From positions 627,567-691,566 of the forward strand of contig NZ_SJPS01000004.1 of the NCBI RefSeq assembly GCF_007860015.1: a stretch of 64,000 bases of DNA, in the 5' to 3' direction. Below are positions 27,684-37,700 of this stretch, piece after piece. This DNA comes from Bythopirellula polymerisocia (GTDB lineage: Bacteria > Planctomycetota > Planctomycetia > Pirellulales > Lacipirellulaceae). Each line of letters opens with the position of its first letter. Position 1 is the stretch's first letter. Position numbers and translations under genes: made by a program. The notes beneath the pieces are model-generated. The model saw only the letters and a list, made by a program, of their open reading frames with translations, had not been told where the DNA came from and ran no database searches.

Positions 27684-28748
27684 CTAGTTCTGCAAACCTA
27701 GTGCCTCACCGTTAGCCATGGTTGAGATCGCTCTCCAGACATCGATGGAAACCTCATCATTCACAAACTCGACATGCCCGTCGCAGAAAGCCACATGGAC
27801 TCCTCCAGGATGCGTGCTGCGGGCAGGTTGCGTCCATGGTCCTCTGGCGGCACTCCTCGATTCCGAGCATGGTGCCGACGGGTTAAGAATGCCCAGTTTG
27901 TCATCTCCGCCTGATTGATCAGCACACCATTCCAAAAGGTCTTGTGACCGAGCATTGGGCGAAAACTCATGGGAGTAAACACAACTTCCCAAAAACAGGA
28001 CTCCTCGAGAGTCTTCGCCCGGATATTGGCGACATTCCCCAAGCATTACAGTATTGCTTAGACCATCCGTGATCTGGCTGAGTTTCGTACCTTTGTTTTC
28101 TTGGCCCCAGACCTTCCCGAAGGGACCCTGTTTGTCAATTCCAAGAGTAGCTTGCACGTCAATATCGCGGCGAAACTCGTACAGAGTCTTGGAAGTTCTT
28201 TGCCACCATTGCCACCAGCCTTGATTAGCCAGGTAGTTGCCATGAGCGAAGCATTCGGACGCTCCTGTATGGATGCCACGCGCCTGATCTGAAGGGCACT
28301 GGAAGACATCGAGTTGCGTATAGCTCCATGGAGCAGCATTAGGGCAAGTTCGCCCTGCAAGCTCCCAGGGTCGATAGGCAGGGATCGTAAAGTCAATTTG
28401 CCCAAACATACTCGCTTGCTCTAGGTAGGGGAGAATATAAGAGGCCCATGTATGGAAACAATCCACAGTGTCAGAGGGGCCACCGTCAACCGAAGTGAAC
28501 CCTGCGGGCAAGCGACTAAAACTGCTTTCGTGATTCAAGCACGCCAATCCAAGTTGCTTCAAGTTGTTTTGGCACGTATTACGACGAGCAGCCTCACGTG
28601 CAGCCTGAACGGCTGGCAACAGCAGCGCCACAAGGACACCGATTATCGCGATCACCACCAATAGCTCGACCAGGGTAAAACCCCTGATGCTGTCTGACGC
28701 ATCCTTAGGTGGCCGTTTCATGATTGCCTGTCTTCTCAATCTTTTCAT
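27684..28748 (-). CDS. DUF1559 protein with type IV-pilin-like N-terminus
   Basis: 354 residues. The N-terminus carries the prepilin cleavage and helix motif GFTLVELLVVIAIIG with AAREAARR after it, then the DUF1559 body with NNLKQLGLACLNHES and the closing block HPGGVHVAFCDGHVEFVND. Such proteins are probably processed by a prepilin peptidase and assembled or secreted like pseudopilins. Translation may instead start at the ATG at 28721. The upstream 370 bases contain a palindrome at 28856-28867. It heads a probable minus-strand unit with the lipoprotein and PEP-CTERM genes. DUF1559 is strongly expanded in Planctomycetes. Confidence 0.94.
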   Translation of the reverse strand: MKRLRRQAIMKRPPKDASDSIRGFTLVELLVVIAIIGVLVALLLPAVQAAREAARRNTCQNNLKQLGLACLNHESSFSRLPAGFTSVDGGPSDTVDCFHTWASYILPYLEQASMFGQIDFTIPAYRPWELAGRTCPNAAPWSYTQLDVFQCPSDQARGIHTGASECFAHGNYLANQGWWQWWQRTSKTLYEFRRDIDVQATLGIDKQGPFGKVWGQENKGTKLSQITDGLSNTVMLGECRQYPGEDSRGVLFLGSCVYSHEFSPNARSQDLLEWCADQSGGDDKLGILNPSAPCSESRSAARGPWTQPARSTHPGGVHVAFCDGHVEFVNDEVSIDVWRAISTMANGEALGLQN

Positions 28749-29117
28749 TCCCTTAAAGCCTCAGCCTTCCCCGCACTGACGTGCTGGCTCATTGAGCTCT
28801 TACAGGGGAATCCCGCCTAAAAAACTCTGTTACCCGTGATGTATGCCTAGAACAATCAAGTACTTGAACTAATTGAAGAGTTACTGGAATGTGCCATTCA
28901 TCATGAGGAATTTAGTAGGCAATTAGAAGAATAAGAAACTCCACTAGTGCCTACTCCTTCAATTCTTGATGCATACTCCGTTTTCGTCAATTGAATAATG
29001 CCAACGTAATACTGTGATAATTTACACGCCACCGCGAGCGCAAAACGAAGCATATGCTGTGAGGAGCCCTTTCTCTGCTAGATAACCAGTGAAAGGATTT
29101 GACCCGAAGTTGCCGTG
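28749..29117. other. upstream region of the DUF1559 gene, with a palindrome
   Basis: No gene is visible. The only notable structure is a 12-base perfect palindrome TCAAGTACTTGA at 28856-28867, about 110 bases before the DUF1559 start, a possible operator. The region is AT-rich, as expected for a promoter, but no convincing hexamer pair was found. Confidence 0.3.
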
Positions 29118-30329
29118 TTATTCGGCAGAAGAAGTTGGGGGGCGATTTGCAGCCGAGAGTATCGCAGCTGGCAGAGAAGGAGCGATTCTGGGGTCCGCAA
29201 CGGAATAATCGTATCCCAGCAGTGCTGCTACAGTGGTAGCTACCTGTCCTTGCGATAGTCTGCAACCACTTTGAATTCCGGTAGCAGGTGTGTCTGGTCC
29301 TAGAACGGCAATCCAGATTTGCTCTGATCCAGGTAGATCCGCACTATGATTCTTCCACCCTTCACGCCCATGGCCTCGCCCGTGGTCGACGGTTATTACA
29401 AGCGAGGTTCGTCCGCGATAGATTGGCGAGCTTTGAGCATAGTCCCACAACTCGCGCAAATAGCCATCACAACGGCGTGCAGAATCTAGGTACAGGTCGT
29501 AACGCCCCGAATGACACCAATCGTCGGGTTCATCCATTGAAATGTATAGTATTCGGGGATGCTGAGACTGTAAGTATTCCATCGCGCCCAAAAAAGTCAG
29601 ATTGTCAAACCGTGCATATTCCCACAAGTGAGGCGTTTCACGTACGGATTGATTGATGAATTTGCGACGATCCGGATTCACGATGTGATCAAACTCTTGC
29701 CAGCCCGCATTCACATAGATCTTGCTTCGCTCGGCATTGATTATGTACGGAATGGCATCCCAAGATGCGAATGCGGCGATCTTGCCAGTCAACTCGGGCT
29801 TCTCATTGAGCCACTCAAGCACGGTCTTGTTTTTGTTGTTAATCTTGTCATTCGAGTTGATCGAGTCGTCAGGAAATCCGCACAGGAGTTCTTGATAGCC
29901 CGGGTAGGAGAAATACTTGCCGTTCTCAACCAAAACATGGCAGTCGTCCATTGCCGACCCATATATCTGCCCTTCCTTTGCTAGAACCTCCCAAATAAAC
30001 GGCATTAATAGTTTTCGTCTTACCAGCGGATTCTCATGCCAAAAGGAGTTTAGAACTCTTTTCGGGTTGTAAACACCCCCAATATCTTTGTCGATGAGTC
30101 GATTGTCCGCACCCGTAAATAGCTCTTCAGGGCGCATGCCATCGATCGTGACAAGGAAAACATTCTGGGTGGACAATTCTTCAGCCGGGCAACTGCTTTC
30201 TAACATGCCATCGCAATGCGGTAAGCATAATAGCGTGGCTAGAAAGCACCACAATCGGAGTGAACGTACCAATGGTGGTTTTGCAATATGCGAACCGTCA
30301 TCCATATTCTCAATGATTAAACCACTCAT
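29118..30329 (-). CDS. secreted alkaline-phosphatase-superfamily enzyme (sulfatase/phosphodiesterase fold)
   Basis: 403 residues with a hydrophobic export signal (about 24-40) preceded by a longer than usual N-terminus. The alkaline phosphatase superfamily pattern is present: the first metal-binding Asp in VFLVTIDGMRPEELF, YISMDEPDDWCHSGRYD in the middle, VITVDHGRGHGREGWKNHSA (Asp-His metal ligands) and a final GPDTPATG. The sulfatase formylglycine motif CxPxR is absent, so it is not a classic sulfatase; a phosphodiesterase or phosphatase acting on an extracellular substrate is likelier. It lies on the same strand as the MFS transporter and XylR genes, with a 134-base gap to the transporter. 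Confidence 0.85.
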   Translation of the reverse strand: MSGLIIENMDDGSHIAKPPLVRSLRLWCFLATLLCLPHCDGMLESSCPAEELSTQNVFLVTIDGMRPEELFTGADNRLIDKDIGGVYNPKRVLNSFWHENPLVRRKLLMPFIWEVLAKEGQIYGSAMDDCHVLVENGKYFSYPGYQELLCGFPDDSINSNDKINNKNKTVLEWLNEKPELTGKIAAFASWDAIPYIINAERSKIYVNAGWQEFDHIVNPDRRKFINQSVRETPHLWEYARFDNLTFLGAMEYLQSQHPRILYISMDEPDDWCHSGRYDLYLDSARRCDGYLRELWDYAQSSPIYRGRTSLVITVDHGRGHGREGWKNHSADLPGSEQIWIAVLGPDTPATGIQSGCRLSQGQVATTVAALLGYDYSVADPRIAPSLPAAILSAANRPPTSSAE

Positions 30330-30463
30330 TCCAATTCTCTAATCATAGTTTCGTTCGATCAGTATGGCTTACAAAGGTCACAATTTGCAGCCACAATCAA
30401 AGCAACAAATGTCTCGTTCTATTCACAAGAGAATTCGTTTTGAGGCGGACGTGAGCGCGTGCA

Positions 30464-32059
30464 TCAAGCTTCCCCAGGGCCTTGAATGCCACCGGTAAAC
30501 TTCTCATCGATTGCGGCATGTCCCGTCAAAACCTCAGCACGATAACCACCTCGGGACTTAAAATACAAAACCAAGACGAGGTAACAACCGCACATGATCA
30601 TTGGAAGAATTGCGATTTTGGCCAGGGCCTTTTGCTTGGTTTGACCTTCCAAGGCAATTATCTTCTTCTGGGTCTCCTCCGGTAGAGTAGAAACCTTTGC
30701 GCCATCGATTGCTTGATATTCGAAGAAGAGCCCCTGCTGATCCTTAGCGATCTCAGAATGAACTTCCGGCATGGCCAGCATTACCGCAGAATTGACCGTC
30801 TGATCTTGTAGAGTGCCAATGGCCGGACCGCCAAGAGTTCCAATCGAAATCATGCCTATTCCGCTGATCGCATTGATTAAGAGTGCTCCCCCCTTGGGGT
30901 ACTGTTCAGAAACGACCCCGAGCGTAGTCGGCCAGAAGAATGTTTTTCCCACGCCATACAGTGTTGCAGCAGCGAACAGCATGCCGGCGGCAGTTCCGGC
31001 GTTGCCAAGCCAATAAAGACCAATCGCCGCAAGCGCAGAGCAACTTGCCAATAAGCCTAAGGGCGAAATTCGATGCACAATTGGGCCAGCGAAAAACCGA
31101 AGCACGAACATGATCGCCGAAGTGTAGATCAGAAACAATGTCCCTTTGATGGGATCATTCAACACGGTTCCCATTATATTTTGAATCCAGCCATCAGTTC
31201 CCAGTTCGGTTGTTGCCAGTAGGAACATGATTAGCATAAGAAAGACAAACATGGGTCGGCCGAAACTACGAATAAATGCCGCGAAGATCAGAGTGGGAGG
31301 CACAGCCCAGAGCAATGCCATCTTTGGCGACACGGGAGCGTATCCGAAAACGGTGATTAGTTGGCTAACGCCCATAACGATCAAGAATGAAACAATATAG
31401 GCACTTCCGGCACCGAACTCTTCGAGCATTGTTCGATAGCTAACACCTGCCTCAACACGCTCCTGCTGAGGAAATTCCATACCTCTTAAGAGAAATCCGT
31501 ATAACAAGATTGGCAGCAACAGAATCCCAAGTTGCCACTGCCACAATTCACCGGGCAAGGTAGCACCGAGCTTATTCCCGACTGTTAGCACTAGAATCGA
31601 CAGCACACCTCCCAATACAAGCCCACCTGGCCAGCCGGCATGCAAAATATTGAGCCAGTGAGTCTTGTTCTCCCGATGAATCGTGGCAACCACTGGATTA
31701 ATCACAGCCTCGACAGCTCCGTTGGCAAGCGCGTAGATAAAAGTAGCAACATACAGCGTGCGAAAATCTTTGGCCATGATTGTAAGTATCACCGAAGCAA
31801 GATGTCCGACGAATGCGAAAACTAATATTCTTCCATAGCCAATGCGATCGACTACAAGACTAAGCAGGATGATAGAAATGGCAAATGGAAATAGCCCTAC
31901 GCCTATTAAGGTGCCAATCTGCTCTTCGGTGAGATCAAAAGACTGCTGCCAGCTATCAATGACCTGCGGTGAGTTGCGGACTGCAAATCCAAAAGCGGTG
32001 GCAACAAGTGCCACGAAACAGCCCAAGAAAAGCCTTTTTTGATTATTTTCCGAGGACAT
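30464..32059 (-). CDS. MFS transporter, probably sugar or sugar-acid uptake
   Basis: 531 residues with about 12 hydrophobic segments. The first segment starts FLGCFVALVATAFGFAVRN, and a loop after segment 2 reads VVDRIGYGRILVF, which is MFS-like. There is an unusually long loop between segments 10 and 11 (about residues 430-490, charged, with QGLFFEYQAIDGAKVS). The gene lies 81 bases downstream of the XylR-like regulator gene on the same strand and faces a Gfo/Idh/MocA dehydrogenase gene across the divergent region. Both suggest uptake of a carbohydrate degraded by this locus. The exact substrate cannot be read from sequence. Confidence 0.88.
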   Translation of the reverse strand: MSSENNQKRLFLGCFVALVATAFGFAVRNSPQVIDSWQQSFDLTEEQIGTLIGVGLFPFAISIILLSLVVDRIGYGRILVFAFVGHLASVILTIMAKDFRTLYVATFIYALANGAVEAVINPVVATIHRENKTHWLNILHAGWPGGLVLGGVLSILVLTVGNKLGATLPGELWQWQLGILLLPILLYGFLLRGMEFPQQERVEAGVSYRTMLEEFGAGSAYIVSFLIVMGVSQLITVFGYAPVSPKMALLWAVPPTLIFAAFIRSFGRPMFVFLMLIMFLLATTELGTDGWIQNIMGTVLNDPIKGTLFLIYTSAIMFVLRFFAGPIVHRISPLGLLASCSALAAIGLYWLGNAGTAAGMLFAAATLYGVGKTFFWPTTLGVVSEQYPKGGALLINAISGIGMISIGTLGGPAIGTLQDQTVNSAVMLAMPEVHSEIAKDQQGLFFEYQAIDGAKVSTLPEETQKKIIALEGQTKQKALAKIAILPMIMCGCYLVLVLYFKSRGGYRAEVLTGHAAIDEKFTGGIQGPGEA

Positions 32060-32140
32060 CGTGTTGATCTCTCTATCTGGTGTGGAAGTGAGAAGTAATT
32101 GAATGTTTGATTGAAGGCAGAACAGAAAGTTAAGTGGCTT

Positions 32141-33376
32141 CTAATTTCGACGAGACAAGCGGTTTTTCTTGCGATAGTTTCTCGGTGTCGTCTCCATGTA
32201 ATTCTTAAACGCGACGGAAAAGTAATCCGGATTGGCAAATCCAGATCGACTGGTAATTTCAGCTAATGAAAGATCAGTTTCGCGCAGTAACCGGCAGGCT
32301 CGTTCCATTCGGATGCGAATGATCTCCGCATGCGGAGTTCGGCGCACTAGTTTCTGAAAACGATGTTCCAACATCCTACGGGAGAGGGGTACAGCTTTAA
32401 GAACGTCGGCAACGCTAATTCCCTTACAGGCGTTTTCTCGAATAAAGCGGAGTGCCGAGACGATGTCAATATCGTCGAGCGCATAAACATCGCTCGACTG
32501 GCGCTCAGCGATTCCCGAAGGAGGGACGAGTATACATTCTTCGGACTCACCAGACTCTTGCATCAATTGATCCAATAGTTGAGCAGCCTGGTAGCCAGTA
32601 CGATGCGTATCAGGAATTACGCTTGAGAGCGGCGGCGTGCAAAGACGACATAGCCTAACGTCGTTATCAACACCGATGACTGCCATTTGCTCTGGCACAG
32701 CAATTTCAAGCTCTCGGCATACATCGAGTAGTTGTTGTCCTGTGAAATCGTAACAAGCCATTACTCCGATGGGTTTGGGTAGATTCTGCACCCATTTCTT
32801 TAAGCGGCGGCGCTCTGCGTTCCAAGAATATCCGTTGTTGAATCGGCTCTTGCCTTCAAAAACAAAAAACTCGCAACCTTCCTCGGTGGCCATCTCAGTA
32901 AAATGTTGTTGACGCCATTGCGACCAGTTGAATTGTGGTTCTCCACAAAAAGCAAGCTTCTCGAATCCTCGTTCGATCAAATGCTGTGCTGCTAGTCTGG
33001 CAATCTCGCGATCGTCAGTCTCCACCCAGGGAATGTTCTTAACCAAACGGGCAGCACTTACGTCTACAACCGGCAGATGAGTTCGACGAACTACAGTTGC
33101 GATTGCATCGGTCTCGATGCGAGCAATAATGCCATCCCCCTTCCAATTCTTGATCCACAAAGGGGGTTGTGCACCGCGTCCTTGCTCCCCAACGTATATC
33201 GACCAGGGATCATGTTCACGCTGATACGCGATGATCCCGTCGAGCAATCCACGTGCATAAGCGTTCGACGTCTCAATCAACAAAGCAACGGATTTTCGGT
33301 TTTGAAGAGTCTTGCTATGATTCACATGGCATCCACGAAAAGGAGTTGCGAAATGATTCGGCTGCCACACGGGCAT
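32141..33376 (-). CDS. XylR-family transcription regulator (sugar-sensing plus AraC DNA-binding domain)
   Basis: The N-terminal two thirds (from KSVALLIETSNAYARGLLDG on) is a periplasmic-binding-protein/LacI-like sensor, with VIGVDNDVRLCRLCTPPLSSV as a typical block. The C-terminal 100 residues are an AraC-type double helix-turn-helix: FIRENACKGISVADVLKAV, then RTPHAEIIRIRMERACRLL and ITSRSGFANPDYFSVAFK. E. coli XylR has this same arrangement. The start is uncertain: ATG at 33376 is used here, a GTG at 33388 is in frame, and a GTG at 33325 gives the more usual family length. It is divergent from the oxidoreductase gene; an inverted repeat at 33431-33461 is a candidate operator. Confidence 0.93.
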   Translation of the reverse strand: MPVWQPNHFATPFRGCHVNHSKTLQNRKSVALLIETSNAYARGLLDGIIAYQREHDPWSIYVGEQGRGAQPPLWIKNWKGDGIIARIETDAIATVVRRTHLPVVDVSAARLVKNIPWVETDDREIARLAAQHLIERGFEKLAFCGEPQFNWSQWRQQHFTEMATEEGCEFFVFEGKSRFNNGYSWNAERRRLKKWVQNLPKPIGVMACYDFTGQQLLDVCRELEIAVPEQMAVIGVDNDVRLCRLCTPPLSSVIPDTHRTGYQAAQLLDQLMQESGESEECILVPPSGIAERQSSDVYALDDIDIVSALRFIRENACKGISVADVLKAVPLSRRMLEHRFQKLVRRTPHAEIIRIRMERACRLLRETDLSLAEITSRSGFANPDYFSVAFKNYMETTPRNYRKKNRLSRRN

Positions 33377-33430
33377 GTAATAAATCACAGGTGTTATGCG
33401 CTTTTCTCCATACTACATTAGCCTCCCCGT

Positions 33431-33461
33431 GATAAAATAAAAGAGTCAAATAGTATTTATC
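33431..33461. promoter_or_regulatory. inverted repeat between divergent regulator and oxidoreductase genes
   Basis: GATAAAATA (33431-33439) faces TATTTATC (33454-33461), an imperfect inverted repeat with 14 bases between the arms. It lies in the short region between the divergently transcribed XylR-like gene and the Gfo/Idh/MocA gene. The place and symmetry fit an operator for the regulator, although AraC-family proteins often prefer direct repeats. Confidence 0.35.
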
Positions 33462-33544
33462 ATTGCAGGATTTTTCTGCTCAGTTAAGAATTGCTGATAG
33501 CCTCAGCAATGCAGCCCCTCTCTTGCGCGGAGATATACAACGAA

Positions 33545-34747
33545 ATGAAAGAGACACGTCCCTTAAACGCTGCTCTCGTAGGTCTAGGCTTCGGCGCAGA
33601 GTTCATTCCCATCTACCAGAAATATCTAGATGTAAATCTAGCAGCAATCTGTCGTCGCAATGAAGCAGAGGTCAATAAGATAGGTGACGCCTTCGGCATA
33701 GCCAGGCGTTATACCAGTTTCGAGGAGGTGCTCGCCGATTCAGATATAGACTTTGTTCATATCAATAGCCCTATCGGCCAACATGGCAAAATGAGTATCG
33801 CTGCACTTAAGGCAGGCAAGCATGTGATGTGTACCGTGCCAATGGCCACAAAGATAAAGGAGTGCGAGGAGATTTGCCAACTCGTGGCCGATACGGGACT
33901 CAAATATATGATGGCAGAAACCGTGGTATATAGTCGCGAGTTTCTTTTCATCAAAGAAATGTATGATCAAGGTGATTTTGGCAAAATTCAGTATCTTCAG
34001 GCTTCGCATCCCCAGGACATGGACGGCTGGCCTGCATACTGGGAGCACATGGTACCGATGCATTACGCCACTCATGTGGTCAGTCCTGTCTTGGGATTGA
34101 TGGATAGTCGTGCTGAGTGTGTTTCTTGCTTCGGTTCGGGGAGTGTGCGTGACGATATCCGCGAGAAAAGTGGTAGTCCATTTGCGGTTGAGTCTTGCCA
34201 CATCAAATTAGCTGACAGTGATGTTTCTGCCCACGTTTGGCGATTTCTCTACGACACGGCTCGCCAATATCGTGAAAGCTTTGACGTTTATGGCTCGAAG
34301 AAATCTTTCGAATGGTCGCTCGTCGAAGGCGAACCACATATTCTTCACACTGCCAAACGCCCTGAAAATGAAATCGCCGAGCGAATCGAAATCCCCGATT
34401 TTGCCCATCGCCTGCCCGAAGAAATTCGGCCCTTCACGCGTTCGATAGTCGATGCCGATCATCTATCGTTCTTGCAAGGTTCGGGGCATGGTGGCTCTCA
34501 TCCTCACTTAGTTCATGAATTTGTCGATTCTTTGTTGTCCGATCGTGATCCATGGCCGGATGCGACCACAAGTGCCAACTGGACTTGCGTTGGCATATTG
34601 GCGCATGAATCGGCTATGCTTGGTGGTGAAATTCGGAGTCTCCCGGAGTTCACTCGAGCAGGCTACACGCGTGTCGATGCTATTGAGCGGGATGTTCGCC
34701 CTCCAATTCACGCACGCCAGGCTGCATCCACGAGTCAGCCCACATAG
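33545..34747 (+). CDS. Gfo/Idh/MocA family NAD(P)-dependent oxidoreductase
   Basis: 400 residues from the ATG at 33545; the frame is open further upstream to 33491, but the protein fold starts at NAALVGLGFGAEF, the Rossmann GxGxxxxF fingerprint near residue 10. Other family blocks are HINSPIGQHGKMSIAALKAG and HVMCTVPMATKIKECEEICQ, the latter corresponding to the EKP region, here with VPMA in place of EKP. The C-terminal half is the alpha/beta dimerisation domain. Such enzymes oxidise or reduce sugars and inositols. It lies opposite a XylR-type regulator and next to a large secreted multi-domain protein, so it probably works on a carbohydrate. Confidence 0.93.
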   Translation: MKETRPLNAALVGLGFGAEFIPIYQKYLDVNLAAICRRNEAEVNKIGDAFGIARRYTSFEEVLADSDIDFVHINSPIGQHGKMSIAALKAGKHVMCTVPMATKIKECEEICQLVADTGLKYMMAETVVYSREFLFIKEMYDQGDFGKIQYLQASHPQDMDGWPAYWEHMVPMHYATHVVSPVLGLMDSRAECVSCFGSGSVRDDIREKSGSPFAVESCHIKLADSDVSAHVWRFLYDTARQYRESFDVYGSKKSFEWSLVEGEPHILHTAKRPENEIAERIEIPDFAHRLPEEIRPFTRSIVDADHLSFLQGSGHGGSHPHLVHEFVDSLLSDRDPWPDATTSANWTCVGILAHESAMLGGEIRSLPEFTRAGYTRVDAIERDVRPPIHARQAASTSQPT

Positions 34748-34796
34748 TAATAATAAACGATTTTCGACAGCGAATTAGTGAGATATCTATTCAGCC

Positions 34797-37700
34797 ATGG
34801 CTGTTTCTAAGAAAACGCTGTTTCTATTCTTGATCTTGTTCTCAATGCCTTCACTGGCGAGCGCTGAGACAGCTGAAAACCTCCCTTCGTATAAAAGACA
34901 CCAATTGACGGATCAGTTCCTGTCTGAAGGTGCAACCGCTGTTGATCTCAATGGTGACGGTCACCTCGATATTGTATCGGGCCCCTATTGGTACGCAGGT
35001 CCTGAATTCATGGATCGCTTTGAGTACTACCCTCTCAAAGCTTTCGACATCGCAGGTTATTCCGATAATTTCTTGGCATTTCACTACGACTTCAATAGCG
35101 ATGGTTGGAGCGACGTCTTGGTAGTTGGTTTCCCGGGTGCTGAAACATGTTGGTATGAAAACCCTCAAAATAAGCCCGGCCACTGGCGTCGACATGTGGT
35201 CCTGCAGATCACCGACAACGAGTCCCCAACTTTCACGGATGTTACCGGTGACGGTATCCCGGAATTAGTCTGCATGTCCGGAGGTCAGATCGGTTACGCG
35301 GAAATCCCTAGCAACGATCAGTCCCAGCCATGGCACTTTCGCGCTGTCTCACCGGAACGAGGCTATGAACGATTTACTCACGGCCTGGGTGTCGGTGATG
35401 TCAACGGCGATGGTCGAATGGATTTACTTGAAAAGAGCGGTTGGTGGGAACAACCAAACGAGCAAAACGTCGAAAAATGGACTTTCCATGAAGTCCCGTT
35501 CTCTGAACAAGGTGGTTCTCAGATGTTCGCCTACGACTTCGATGGTGACGGAGACAACGACGTAGTCACCTCGTTGGCAGCTCATGCTTATGGCCTGTCA
35601 TGGTTTGAAAACATTGGCAAAGGAGAGTCCGGTGACATTGAATTCCAAGAACACAAGATCATGGGTGAACGTCCCGATGAATACGACTTCGGAGTTGCGT
35701 TCTCACAGCTTCACGCGATAGCCCTGGCCGACATTGATGGCGATGGTGACCAAGATATTGTCACTGGCAAGCGATTCTGGGCTCATGGTGGACACGACCC
35801 TGGAGGTCGTGATCCTGCTGTGCTGTACTGGTTTGAGACGGTACGCGGCGAAGGTGCGATAAAGTTTGTCCCCCACCGGATCGATCCTAATTCGGGCGTC
35901 GGCACACAGGTATTTGTGAGCGATATCTCGGGTGACGAACTCCCCGACATAGTTGTGGGAAATAAGAAAGGCACCTTTGTCTTTACCCAAACATCTGCCA
36001 AAAGTGAAGAGAATGTCAGCGGTATCTCAGCCGCATCTGATGCTGAGACTGGCCTCAAAAATCAGCCAGATCATGCACATAAAAGAGAGGCCGAAGGCGA
36101 GATTCTCGCCACTGCAGACGATGGTCGCGTTCTAAATCTTGATTTTGAAACGGGTGATCTCCAAGATTGGACTGCCGAGGGCAATGCTTTCCAAAGTCAG
36201 CCCGTCAAAGGTGACACTGTTCACATACGGCGTCCCGAACTTGTTAGCGGCCATAGCGGCAATTTTTGGGTGGGCACTTACGAAGTGGGGGGCGACAATG
36301 TTCAGGGCTCCTTGTCCTCAGTCCCTTTTACAGTGACCCATCCTTACGCCAGCTTCCTCATCGGTGGGGGCGGAGGAAAGGCGTTAGGAGTGCAAGTCGT
36401 ACGCGCCTCTGACGACAAAGTGATTCATCACGAAAGTGGCTACAATGCGGAAGAACTGCGTCCAGTTGTAGTCGATCTGAATGAATTTCAAGGCGAGAAG
36501 ATTTACCTTCGCATTCTCGATCACGGAGTTGTCGGTTGGGGTCACGTAAATTTTGACCACTTCCGGTTCCATGACCAGCAGCCTGAATTCCCTAAAGTAG
36601 CTGAGGGGGATCCCAAGCCCGACGTCTACCCCTACGCTGGGCTTCCTGGTGCAGAAGCCGTAGCGGTTATGAAGTTGCCCGAAGGTTTTAAGGCGCAACT
36701 TTTTGCCTCAGAGCCCGAAGTAAGACAGCCGATCGCAATGGCCATCGACGATCGTGGCCGCATCTGGATTGCCGAAGCCTATGAATATCCTATTCGGGCT
36801 CCAGAGGGAAAAGGCCGTGACCGCATCCTGATCTTTGAAGATACCGATGGTGATGGCAAGTCCGATAAGAGGACAGTATTCGCCGAGGGGTTAAATCTGG
36901 TTAGCGGAATCGAGTTGGGATTCGGCGGGGTGTGGGTTGGTGCAGCCCCCTACCTGATGTTCATCCCTGACCGAGATGGCGATGATCGCCCTGATGGCGA
37001 GCCGGAAATACTACTGGATGGATGGGCCTATCAGGACACGCACGAAACACTTAATACGTTTATTTGGGGACCAGACGGTTGGCTTTATGGCTGCCATGGC
37101 GTGTTCACACATTCACGTGTCGGGAAGCCTGGCACTCCCGATGACCAACGAGTCCCGCTAAACGCCGCCATTTGGCGTTACCATCCCACGAGGCATGAGT
37201 TTGAAGTCTTTTCTGAGGGAACGAGTAATCCCTGGGGAGTCGATTTCGACGACCACGGCCAAGCCTTTTGCACAGCATGCGTGATTCCTCATTTATTCCA
37301 CATGATTCAAGGTGGCCGTTACCAACGACAGGCAGGACAGCATTTTAATCCATACATCTACGGTGACATTCAAACCATCGCCGATCACCGTCACTATTTG
37401 GGTGACAATCCGCATGGCGGCAACGGAAACTCAGATGATGCCGGAGGCGGCCACGCACACGCAGGTGCCATGATTTACTTGGGAGACTCCTGGCCTGAAA
37501 AATACCGCGGCCGCATCTTCATGAACAACATTCACGGCCAGCGGATCAATACCGACATCCTTAAGCCTGAAGGCTCTGGTTTTGTTGGCTCACATGGGCC
37601 GGACTTTCTGCTCACTGGTGACATCGCCTCACAGATACTCAACCTGCGCTACGGACCGGACGGCCAGGCGTTCGTTATCGACTGGTATGACACGAATGCT

